Part shown: positions 1 to 5,338 of the stretch, piece by piece
Layout: each line of letters opens with the position of its first letter
Numbering within the stretch: position 1 is the stretch's first letter
Assembly (NCBI GenBank): GCA_015490315.1
Contig: WFYB01000219.1
Span: forward strand, 1 to 7,098
Direction of reading: 5' to 3'
DNA length: 7,098 bases
From: Sulfurovum sp.
Lineage (GTDB): Bacteria; Campylobacterota; Campylobacteria; Campylobacterales; Sulfurovaceae
Made by a program: the position numbers and the translations under genes
The notes under the pieces: generated by a model
What the model was told of the DNA's origin: nothing
Databases searched by the model: none
What the model saw: only the letters and a program-made list of their open reading frames with translations

Positions 1-297
1 ATCTACAAAACCGGCAAAGGCTTCCACCTGATCCGTCCGCTCATTCAGGTACGTGAACGCCAACTGCGAGATTTTGCCACAGAGAACAACCTGCAGGTCA
101 TTGGTGATGAAGCCTGCCCTGCAATGCTCAAAAATGTCAAAATGCCCCATGCCAGAGCCTCAACTAAAGAGTGGCTTGCAGGCATGGAGAAAGAGAACAG
201 AGAACTCTTCAAAATGTTCAAAGCCTCCTTCAAACATATCCACGATGATACCTTTCTTGATCCCAAGCGGTGGGATAGGGATGATATAGAGATTTAA
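1..297 (+). CDS. C-terminal end of a TtcA-like PP-loop tRNA-thiolation protein (5' partial)
   Basis: Reading frame 1 is open from the first base and stops at TAA 295-297, giving 98 residues; the start and the ATP-binding PP-loop lie upstream of the window. The visible part begins with an IRPL-x-x-VRERQLRDFA segment (residues 11-26), followed by a single cysteine in DEACPA (C39). This resembles the C-terminal region of the TtcA/TilS PP-loop superfamily, where IRPL and VRE mark the core and a late cysteine helps hold the iron-sulfur cluster in TtcA. TtcA makes 2-thiocytidine at position 32 of certain tRNAs in the cytoplasm. The tail is charged and ends in DDIEI. Its composition is closer to the housekeeping genes at the right than to the AT-rich defence genes. 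The family call rests on a short fragment, so another PP-loop ATPase of the same superfamily is possible. Confidence 0.6.
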   Translation: MYKTGKGFHLIRPLIQVRERQLRDFATENNLQVIGDEACPAMLKNVKMPHARASTKEWLAGMEKENRELFKMFKASFKHIHDDTFLDPKRWDRDDIEI

Positions 298-318
298 AAC
301 TTGACAACTTGACAACTT
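298..318 (+). repeat. 8-bp tandem repeat AACTTGAC, 2.6 copies, over the promoter
   Basis: AACTTGAC occurs at 298-305 and 306-313, and a third copy is cut to AACTT at 314-318. The repeat begins immediately after the stop codon of the upstream gene and contains two TTGACA hexamers (301-306 and 309-314), one of which is the -35 element. Antitoxins of Phd/YefM type usually repress their own operon, so this could be an operator. Known operators of the family are more often palindromic, so that role is a guess. Confidence 0.6.
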
Positions 319-329
319 TTTTCTATAAT
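301..329 (+). promoter_or_regulatory. Consensus sigma-70 promoter of the defence operon
   Basis: TTGACA at 301-306 and TATAAT at 324-329 are both perfect consensus hexamers, separated by exactly 17 bp. Transcription would begin near 335-337, leaving a leader of about a dozen bases before the antitoxin start. A full -35 is unusual in Campylobacterota, whose housekeeping promoters mostly rely on the -10 and periodic AT tracts, so this promoter may have come in with the island. The second TTGACA (309-314) is only 9 bp from the -10 and is not a usable -35. Confidence 0.8.
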
Positions 330-337
330 GGAGAAAA

Positions 338-343
338 AAGGAG
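338..343 (+). promoter_or_regulatory. Ribosome-binding site that fixes the antitoxin start
   Basis: AAGGAG lies five bases before ATG 349. The earlier in-frame ATG at 328 overlaps the -10 hexamer, so it would not be on a transcript made from this promoter. The start at 349 is therefore chosen. Confidence 0.8.
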
Positions 344-348
344 TTGCA

Positions 349-594
349 ATGCAGACATTGAATGTTGCCGAGTTTAAAGCAAATCTCTCTTCTATACTCC
401 AACAAATGCAGGAGGATGGCGAAGAGGTTATCATCGCGTTTGGCAGAGGGCACAAAAAGGTTGCAAAGCTGGTTCCTTATATGGAAGACACCGGACATAG
501 AGTGTTTGGACAATTTAAAGGGATGGTCGAAATACCCAAAAACTTTGATGAAGAAAATGAAGAGATCAATGCGATGTTTTATGGGAATGAGTGA
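349..594 (+). CDS. Phd/YefM-family antitoxin
   Basis: The protein has 81 residues, the usual size for this family. Residues 1-45 show the Phd/YefM DNA-binding pattern: an N-terminal strand then EFKANLSSIL, a turn with DGEEVIIAFGRG, and KVAKLVP. The C-terminal half (about 50-81) is acidic, with the RVFGQFKG, IPKNFD and EEINAMFYG elements typical of Phd antitoxins that pair with PIN-domain toxins and wrap over the toxin active site. Its role is to neutralise the toxin encoded next and, by family precedent, to repress the operon promoter at 301-329. Its stop TGA (592-594) shares one base with the toxin ATG, giving tight coupling. Because the whole downstream operon is overlapped, this protein could also set the expression of McrBC and MntA-HepT; that is inference. 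Confidence 0.88.
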   Translation: MQTLNVAEFKANLSSILQQMQEDGEEVIIAFGRGHKKVAKLVPYMEDTGHRVFGQFKGMVEIPKNFDEENEEINAMFYGNE

Positions 595-974
595 TGGAGA
601 TTTTGATAGATACCCACATCTTCCTCTGGCTCGCTTCCAATCCCGATAAGCTCTCAAAAAAACATTTGGCACTTTTGCAAGCGCGTAAAAACAGGCTCTA
701 TCTGAGTGCGATGAGTATCGCCGAGGTGATGATAAAGCAGTCTATTGGGCAGATTGAGATATCATTTGATATTCTTAAAGCGTGTAAAGCGATGGAGATA
801 AACCTGTTGGATTTTGATGTGGTAAGCGCTATGAAGCTTGGCACGCTTCCGATGTATCACAAAGACCCTTTTGATCGGATGTTGATCGTTCAGGCGATGA
901 CACATCACATGGCTTTTTGTACGGTTGACCGGAAGATGGAGCTTTATATAGATGATGGATTGGAACTGCTCTAA
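594..974 (+). CDS. vapC: PIN-domain ribonuclease toxin, VapC family
   Basis: The product has 126 residues and covers a complete PIN domain. It opens with EILIDTHIFLW, carrying the first metal-binding aspartate (D6). The conserved glutamate is E44 in SIAEVMIK, a third acidic residue is D94 in KDPFDRMLIVQA, and a fourth is D112 in CTVDRKM. All four acidic positions are present, so it should be an active Mg-dependent RNase; VapC proteins cleave tRNA or rRNA and stop translation. The KDPFDRM(L/I) form is typical of the PIN group paired with Phd/YefM antitoxins (COG3744-like). ATG 594 is preferred over the adjacent in-frame GTG 591 because the family begins one residue before EILIDT and the ATG couples to the antitoxin stop. 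Its TAA (972-974) overlaps the mcrC ATG by one base. Confidence 0.88.
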   Translation: MEILIDTHIFLWLASNPDKLSKKHLALLQARKNRLYLSAMSIAEVMIKQSIGQIEISFDILKACKAMEINLLDFDVVSAMKLGTLPMYHKDPFDRMLIVQAMTHHMAFCTVDRKMELYIDDGLELL

Positions 975-2107
975 TGGTCTATTTGTATGAAAACAAGGTT
1001 GTTGCCGATACTAAATTGACAGAAGCTATCCAAGATAATACGGTATTGCATCCCTACTTTGAAAACAGCTTCAATGGTGTCAAGCCTAAGAACACTTGCG
1101 GTTTCTTGTCTGTTGACGGGGAGAGTTACTTCATTGTTCCCAAAATCATAGGTGAAGAGAATGCGGGTGCAACAAATCTCGATATCTTCATCTTTATGCT
1201 GCTTTATGCGTATGATGTGCAACTCAAAAACGAAGATTTGCAGCAAGGAGAGAGTGCAGAAGATCAACTTTTTGAAGTCTTTATCCGCATGTTTTCGGAC
1301 GGATTGCTGGATGAACTCAAGCGGGGTGTCTTCAAGCAGTATATTACCTTACAGGAGAACCTGCGTGTGCTGCGCGGCAAATATCTCATAGAGAAGAATT
1401 TTGCCAACTTTTACCATCAAAATCTCTACTGTGAATTTGACGAGTTCAGTATGGACAATAAGTTAAATCGTTTCTTTCTCTACGCACTACGAACTTTTCA
1501 AAAGGTAAGCAGCTATCCAAATCTGCATCGGTGCGAAGCGATGTTAGATGAGGTGAGCTTTTTCAATGTCGATCTGAAGCGCATGCATTTGCAGTTTGAC
1601 AGGATGAATAGTCGATATGAAAAGAGTTACGAGATCGCAAGGATGATCTTGGATCATCTGGTACCGCTTACGGGTAGTAGTGGTAAGAAAAGCTTTGCTT
1701 TTTTGTTTGACATGGCAAAGGTCTTTGAGAAATTTGTGGCAAGATTCTTTCAAGAGATCGACCCCACTACAAAAGTGCAGTATCAAAAGAACTTCGGCAG
1801 TCTGCAACTCACGCCTGATATCATCACCGATAGCCTTATCATCGACACCAAGTACAAAAGTGTACGTAACCGTGACGAACTTGCTACGCAGGACAAATAT
1901 CAGATGTTTGCTTACGGTACTAACTTCAAACAGACAAATGTGCTGTTGCTTTACCCAAAACATCATGTGGATGTGCAGGAGGATTTGGTATTGGGTAGAG
2001 GGGATGATGAGATATATTTGAAGATGAGGAGTTTGGATTTGGGGTATAATGGCAGATATGAAGGGTTTGTTGAAGAGATGAGAAAGAGGGTGGAGGAGAT
2101 AATATGA
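974..2107 (+). CDS. mcrC: McrC-type nuclease subunit of a McrBC restriction system
   Basis: The protein has 377 residues, within the usual McrC range. The N-terminal part (about 1-150) matches the McrC adaptor region only loosely by eye. The C-terminal part has the family hallmark FLFDMAKVFEKFVARFF, followed by a PD-(D/E)XK nuclease core: PD at 281-282, then IIDTKYK with D291 and K293 as catalytic acid and lysine, and a later QMFAYG helix. McrC binds the McrB hexamer, stimulates its GTP hydrolysis and cuts DNA when translocating complexes collide. It precedes mcrB, whereas E. coli has mcrB first. The start is fixed by the TAATG overlap with vapC; I see no good Shine-Dalgarno sequence, so translation probably depends on coupling. 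The stop overlaps the mcrB start as ATGA. Confidence 0.88.
   Translation: MVYLYENKVVADTKLTEAIQDNTVLHPYFENSFNGVKPKNTCGFLSVDGESYFIVPKIIGEENAGATNLDIFIFMLLYAYDVQLKNEDLQQGESAEDQLFEVFIRMFSDGLLDELKRGVFKQYITLQENLRVLRGKYLIEKNFANFYHQNLYCEFDEFSMDNKLNRFFLYALRTFQKVSSYPNLHRCEAMLDEVSFFNVDLKRMHLQFDRMNSRYEKSYEIARMILDHLVPLTGSSGKKSFAFLFDMAKVFEKFVARFFQEIDPTTKVQYQKNFGSLQLTPDIITDSLIIDTKYKSVRNRDELATQDKYQMFAYGTNFKQTNVLLLYPKHHVDVQEDLVLGRGDDEIYLKMRSLDLGYNGRYEGFVEEMRKRVEEII
2092..2096 (+). promoter_or_regulatory. Strong ribosome-binding site for mcrB
   Basis: GGAGG at 2092-2096, inside the end of mcrC, lies seven bases before ATG 2104. It is the strongest such site in the operon and contrasts with the lack of one before mcrC. 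Confidence 0.7.
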
Positions 2108-3717
2108 ATGAACAGGAAAATCTTAAAAGGTTGATTAGGTTATTTGTTGATAAATGGAACATTACTAATGAACTTTGGAGAAAAGAATTTTTTGATGAAA
2201 ATAATTTATCAGATAAATACAGGAAATACAGGCTAAAACCATCTTTTGGAAACTCCGGCAATAGGATTAAACTCCCAAAATTTCCATATATCAGTTTTCT
2301 GAGTAACGGTTTTAAAACTAGCAATGGTGTATATCCGATTATTTTCTATGATCATGAAGACATCGAACTGGAAATTGGATTGGGAGTTTCTAAAGACAAT
2401 AGACCCGATGTTACTCAAGAGATATTAAATGAAATTAATTCATTTGAAAGAAAACGATTTAATCTTGATGACTTGGATGATGCTATAGGTTACCTAAATG
2501 AGTCTATTGATGAGTTTGAAAGAATTTTATCTAAAGATAGTCAAAGCAGTAACAATGGAGATCAAGTGAACATAAAAAATATCATCCTATACGGTGTACC
2601 CGGTGTGGGTAAAACACACAATATTGCAAAACTCATCCGACTGATAGAAGAGGGAAAATCCGATAGTGAGATATTTTCAGAGATTCGAAACAATACAATC
2701 TCCGATGAGCAACTACCCGATGATCTTAAAGAGAGAACGGCATTTGTCACCTTTCATCAAAGCTTCGGCTATGAAGATTTTATCGAAGGATTTAGACCCA
2801 ATGAAGAGGGAAAGATTGAACTTGTAGACGGTGTGTTTAAGAGGTTTGCCAATAAAGCACGAGAAAACCTTATACAATCTCAAAGCACAAATACAGTTCC
2901 GTTTCAAGAAGCCTTACATCGTCTGTTAAAAGAGAAAATCGAAAATGGAGAAACGGTAAAAATCGATCTCAAAAGAGCAAATAGCTATTATCTGATTTAT
3001 GATTATAATGATAGAACGATATTTTTTGAAAAGCAAAACGGCGACAAGACACATTCGTTATCGATTCGAACTTTAGAACGTATGTATCACGAGGAGCGCA
3101 ATGACATTATACAAGGAGGTTTGGCACCGTACTACAATCCACTGCTTGATACGTTGTTGCAAATAAAACATTCGGGTGGTCAAGCGCCTATTGAACGAAA
3201 AAATTACTATCTCATCATCGACGAAATTAACCGAGGCAATATCTCTAAAATCTTCGGAGAACTCATTACCCTTATAGAAGAGGACAAAAGGGACAAACTT
3301 GAGGTAACACTCCCTTACTCCAAAGAGCCTTTCAGTGTACCGAACAATCTCTACATCATCGGCACCATGAACAGTACCGACAAATCGATTGCGCTTATCG
3401 ATGTGGCGTTACGACGACGATTTACCTTTTTGAAAATGGAACCAAGTGCGTCATTGATAGAGCATGATAAGGCAAGAACAATTTTTGAAAAATTGAACGA
3501 TTTCTTGAAAGAGAGATTGGGTGAAGATCATCAGATAGGGCATAGCTATTTTATGAAGGTTCAAGATGAAGATGATTTGAAGTTTGTATTGGAGCATAAG
3601 ATCAAACCGTTATTGGAAGAGTATTTTTATGGAGATAGAGAGGGGTATATAGAAGCTCAAAAATATTTGGATATTCGTTATAATACGAATAATACGAATG
3701 AGACGGATGAGCAATAA
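2104..3717 (+). CDS. mcrB: McrB-type AAA+ GTPase motor and recognition subunit
   Basis: The protein has 537 residues. Residues about 40-105 (KFPYISFLSNGF, then GVYPIIFY and a GLGVSKDNRP turn) resemble the DUF3578/MrcB N-terminal domain found in many McrB homologues and are the likely DNA-reading part; they do not look like the E. coli McrB domain. A polar linker (about 143-156) leads to the motor. The motor has Walker A GVPGVGKT (164-171), FVTFHQSFGYEDFIEGFRP, Walker B LIIDEINRGN (370-379, D373/E374), the McrB-specific NSTD (423-426, NTAD in E. coli) and LRRRF (436-440). About 100 extra residues (roughly 255-355) sit between the Walker motifs. McrB hexamers use GTP to translocate DNA and drive McrC. 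The first 480 bases are very AT-rich. The exact modified base or sequence recognised cannot be read from sequence. Confidence 0.9.
   Translation: MNEQENLKRLIRLFVDKWNITNELWRKEFFDENNLSDKYRKYRLKPSFGNSGNRIKLPKFPYISFLSNGFKTSNGVYPIIFYDHEDIELEIGLGVSKDNRPDVTQEILNEINSFERKRFNLDDLDDAIGYLNESIDEFERILSKDSQSSNNGDQVNIKNIILYGVPGVGKTHNIAKLIRLIEEGKSDSEIFSEIRNNTISDEQLPDDLKERTAFVTFHQSFGYEDFIEGFRPNEEGKIELVDGVFKRFANKARENLIQSQSTNTVPFQEALHRLLKEKIENGETVKIDLKRANSYYLIYDYNDRTIFFEKQNGDKTHSLSIRTLERMYHEERNDIIQGGLAPYYNPLLDTLLQIKHSGGQAPIERKNYYLIIDEINRGNISKIFGELITLIEEDKRDKLEVTLPYSKEPFSVPNNLYIIGTMNSTDKSIALIDVALRRRFTFLKMEPSASLIEHDKARTIFEKLNDFLKERLGEDHQIGHSYFMKVQDEDDLKFVLEHKIKPLLEEYFYGDREGYIEAQKYLDIRYNTNNTNETDEQ
2557..2568 (+). 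promoter_or_regulatory. Possible internal GTG start for a short McrB form
   Basis: GGAG at 2557-2560 is followed five bases later by an in-frame GTG (2566-2568, codon 155). Starting here would give a 383-residue protein beginning just before NIKNIILYG and Walker A, that is, the motor without its recognition domain. E. coli makes such a short form (McrBS) from an internal start in the same relative place. Whether this site is used is unknown. Confidence 0.35.
3682..3699 (+). repeat. 9-bp tandem repeat AATACGAAT x2 at the end of mcrB
   Basis: Two perfect copies lie head to tail just before the mcrB stop and encode NTN twice in a polar tail (NTNNTNETDEQ). A unit of nine bases keeps the frame if copy number changes. 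Confidence 0.8.
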
Positions 3718-4034
3718 TGACCCAGCAAGAACTTATTGAAAAACTGCAACTATTGAAGCCTGTCTTGAAAGAAGAGGGGATTACTTTGCTTGGGATTTTT
3801 GGCAGTTATGCCCGAAATGAACAGACACCACAGAGTGATGTGGATATTTTGTATGACATCGATGATCCAAAGGTGTTTGCCAAACGATTTGGCGGTTTTG
3901 GAGCATTTACACGACTGGAAGAGTTGAAAAGATATATAGCACAACAGTTAAATACGGAAGTGGACTTTGTTGCAAAAAAAGGTTTGAATAGTGTGAGTAA
4001 AAAATATGTAGAAAAGGATCTATTGAATGTCTGA
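3717..4034 (+). CDS. mntA: MntA-type minimal nucleotidyltransferase antitoxin
   Basis: The protein has 105 residues, the normal size for the minimal nucleotidyltransferases that pair with HEPN toxins. It carries the complete GSX10DXD signature: G29, S30, D41 and D43, within GIFGSYARNEQ and QSDVDILYD. A third acidic residue is D83 in TEVDFV. In the Shewanella oneidensis system, MntA uses ATP to AMPylate a tyrosine of its HepT toxin and so switches it off; the matching tyrosine is present in the next gene. The ATG overlaps the mcrB TAA as TAATG, and only a weak GGAT-like ribosome site precedes it, so coupling to mcrB is likely. Its stop lies eight bases inside hepT. Confidence 0.9.
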   Translation: MTQQELIEKLQLLKPVLKEEGITLLGIFGSYARNEQTPQSDVDILYDIDDPKVFAKRFGGFGAFTRLEELKRYIAQQLNTEVDFVAKKGLNSVSKKYVEKDLLNV

Positions 4035-4389
4035 CGATGCAGTTGAAGCAAAGGTGGAATATATCCAAAAAATGTTGTCAAATATTGATACTGTTTTGCA
4101 ACGACATGGGGGTATTCAAAATGCTTTGGCAGATGAAGCCGAAGCAAGAGCGGCAATTATGCTTTCACTTATGCAGGTTGGAGAGACTATCAATAAAATC
4201 GATAGTGATTTGTTGGAACAATTTAATCTTTTAAAAGATGCAAAAGGTGCCTATAGTGTGCGTAATTTTATAGCACATGACTATGAGGGTGTTGATTTGG
4301 ACTTGATTGCTGAAATCATAGAAGACAATATACAGGAGTTGGCAAAAAAACTTGAAAAACTAAGGGCATCGTTTGAGTCAAAGAAATAG
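4027..4389 (+). CDS. hepT: HepT-type HEPN ribonuclease toxin
   Basis: The protein has 120 residues and is predicted to be all-helical. Residues 79-86 (RNFIAHDY) give the RX4HXY motif: R79 and H84 form the HEPN RNase active site and Y86 is the tyrosine that MntA AMPylates in studied systems. The region before it, MLSLMQVGETINKI, is the usual family dimer helix. HepT acts as a dimeric RNase that halts growth when not modified; it has been shown to act on tRNA in some systems. A good ribosome site, AAAAGGA at 4012-4018, lies eight bases before ATG 4027. The gene ends at TAG 4387-4389, after the start of rluD, so the last defence gene and the first housekeeping gene share 17 bases. Confidence 0.9.
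   Translation: MSDDAVEAKVEYIQKMLSNIDTVLQRHGGIQNALADEAEARAAIMLSLMQVGETINKIDSDLLEQFNLLKDAKGAYSVRNFIAHDYEGVDLDLIAEIIEDNIQELAKKLEKLRASFESKK
4362..4366 (+). promoter_or_regulatory. Ribosome-binding site supporting the TTG start of the rluD-like gene
   Basis: AAGGG lies six bases before TTG 4373, inside the hepT coding sequence. No ATG or GTG occurs in the rluD frame between here and the S4 domain, so the TTG is the only sensible start. Confidence 0.55.
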
Positions 4390-5338
4390 TTTTCATGTAG
4401 AAGAGAGCGGTCGTCTCGACAAGATTCTTTCCCAAACTCTCGAAGTAAGCCGCAATCAGGTAGAGAAGCTCATCAAAGATGGGCTGGTATCGGTCAATAG
4501 TAAGGTTGTTGTCAAGCCGAGCTTCAAGGTGACGGAGGGTGATGAGGTTGTTTATGAATTCAAAGAAGCCCAGAAGAGAGAGCCTGTGGATGTGGACTTT
4601 GATGTCGAGGTGCTGTATGAGGATGAGCACATGCTGGTGGTCAACAAGCCAAGTGGCTTGGTGGTACATCCGGCGCCTTCGGTCAAGGAGGCGACACTGG
4701 TGGACTGGCTGGTGCAAAAGGGTATTTCACTCTCTACCATTAGCGGTGAAGAGCGGCACGGTATCGTCCACCGCATCGACAAAGAGACTACCGGAGCACT
4801 GGTGGTCGCCAAGAGCAATGAGGCACATGAGAAGCTTAGTGCACAGTTACTGGATAAGAGCATGGGGCGCTACTATCTCGCCCTCATAGACCATCCGCTC
4901 AAAGAGGATACGATCGTCGAAAAGCCCATAGGGCGCAACCCGAATAACCGGCTTAAGATGGATGTGGTACCGCACGGCAAGCCTGCCAAAACAGCCTTTG
5001 CCAAGCTTTTAACTACAGAGCATGATACGGAGCTGATCGCCGCGAAGCTCTATACCGGGCGTACCCATCAGATACGGGTACACCTGGGCACACTTGGACG
5101 GCATATCCTTGGAGATACTTTATACGGATTTAAGAGCAAAAGAGATAAAATTCCAAGAGTTTATCTGCATGCGTATCTGCTCTATCTGATCCATCCGCAG
5201 ACAGGAGAAAAGATGGAGTTTTCTGCCCCGCTTTTTGATGATATGCGGGGGTATATGACCAAATATTTTGACCAAAGGCAACTTGATGAAACGATCAACC
5301 CTGATACTCTTGGCAGCCGCTTCGCTTTTGCTGACTAA
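4373..5338 (+). CDS. rluD: RluD-like 23S rRNA pseudouridine synthase
   Basis: The protein has 321 residues, close to E. coli RluD. An S4 RNA-binding domain covers about residues 13-62 (RLDKIL through VSRNQVEKLIKDGLVSVN). The RluA-type catalytic domain follows: DEHMLVVNKPSGLVVHPAP, HGIVHRIDKETTGALVV with the catalytic aspartate D136, and GRTHQIRVHL (229-238). RluD-type enzymes convert uridines in helix 69 of 23S rRNA to pseudouridine during 50S assembly; whether this one has RluD or RluC specificity cannot be told by eye. It starts at TTG 4373 inside hepT, and its 3' end overlaps the next gene by 53 bp. It is much GC-richer than the mcrB and hepT sequences before it. No clear promoter of its own is visible, so it may now depend on read-through from the defence operon. 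Confidence 0.92.
   Translation: MSQRNSFHVEESGRLDKILSQTLEVSRNQVEKLIKDGLVSVNSKVVVKPSFKVTEGDEVVYEFKEAQKREPVDVDFDVEVLYEDEHMLVVNKPSGLVVHPAPSVKEATLVDWLVQKGISLSTISGEERHGIVHRIDKETTGALVVAKSNEAHEKLSAQLLDKSMGRYYLALIDHPLKEDTIVEKPIGRNPNNRLKMDVVPHGKPAKTAFAKLLTTEHDTELIAAKLYTGRTHQIRVHLGTLGRHILGDTLYGFKSKRDKIPRVYLHAYLLYLIHPQTGEKMEFSAPLFDDMRGYMTKYFDQRQLDETINPDTLGSRFAFAD

Larger units (their letters stand above)
298..4389 (+). other. Six-gene defence operon (Phd-PIN, McrC-McrB, MntA-HepT)
   Basis: The segment between the TtcA-like stop and rluD holds only defence-type genes. They are joined by overlaps: TGATG between antitoxin and PIN toxin, TAATG between PIN toxin and mcrC, ATGA between mcrC and mcrB, TAATG between mcrB and mntA, and 8 bp between mntA and hepT. 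One promoter stands at the left, and no terminator hairpin is visible inside or after it. Parts are clearly AT-richer than the flanks: 2161-2220 has 12 G+C of 60, while 4621-4680 in rluD has 35 of 60. No integrase, transposase, tRNA gene or convincing flanking repeat was found, so how it arrived is not visible. Horizontal acquisition as a unit is inference. Confidence 0.75.

Noticed and set aside
328..348. Upstream ATG at 328 as the antitoxin start (88 residues)
   Set aside because: It overlaps the -10 hexamer of the promoter and would precede the transcript; ATG 349 has a good ribosome site and gives the family's usual N-terminus.
591..593. GTG 591 as the PIN toxin start
   Set aside because: It adds only one extra methionine before the normal start; ATG 594 overlaps the antitoxin stop and fits the family.
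160..672. Minus-strand open frame of 170 residues across the promoter and antitoxin
   Set aside because: It runs antisense through three recognised features and shows no family motif.
296..4355. AAAACTTGA at both island edges (296-304 and 4347-4355) as insertion-site repeats
   Set aside because: Nine bases rich in A are expected by chance, and the right copy lies inside the hepT coding sequence rather than at the junction.
4260..4372. Promoter for the rluD-like gene inside hepT (TATAGC at 4267, TATACA near 4329)
   Set aside because: The hexamers are poor and no -35 stands at a suitable distance; AT-rich coding sequence gives such matches often.
5268..5285. TTG 5268 as the start of the lipoprotein
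   Set aside because: It would add six residues before the signal peptide; ATG 5286 has a ribosome site at the right distance.
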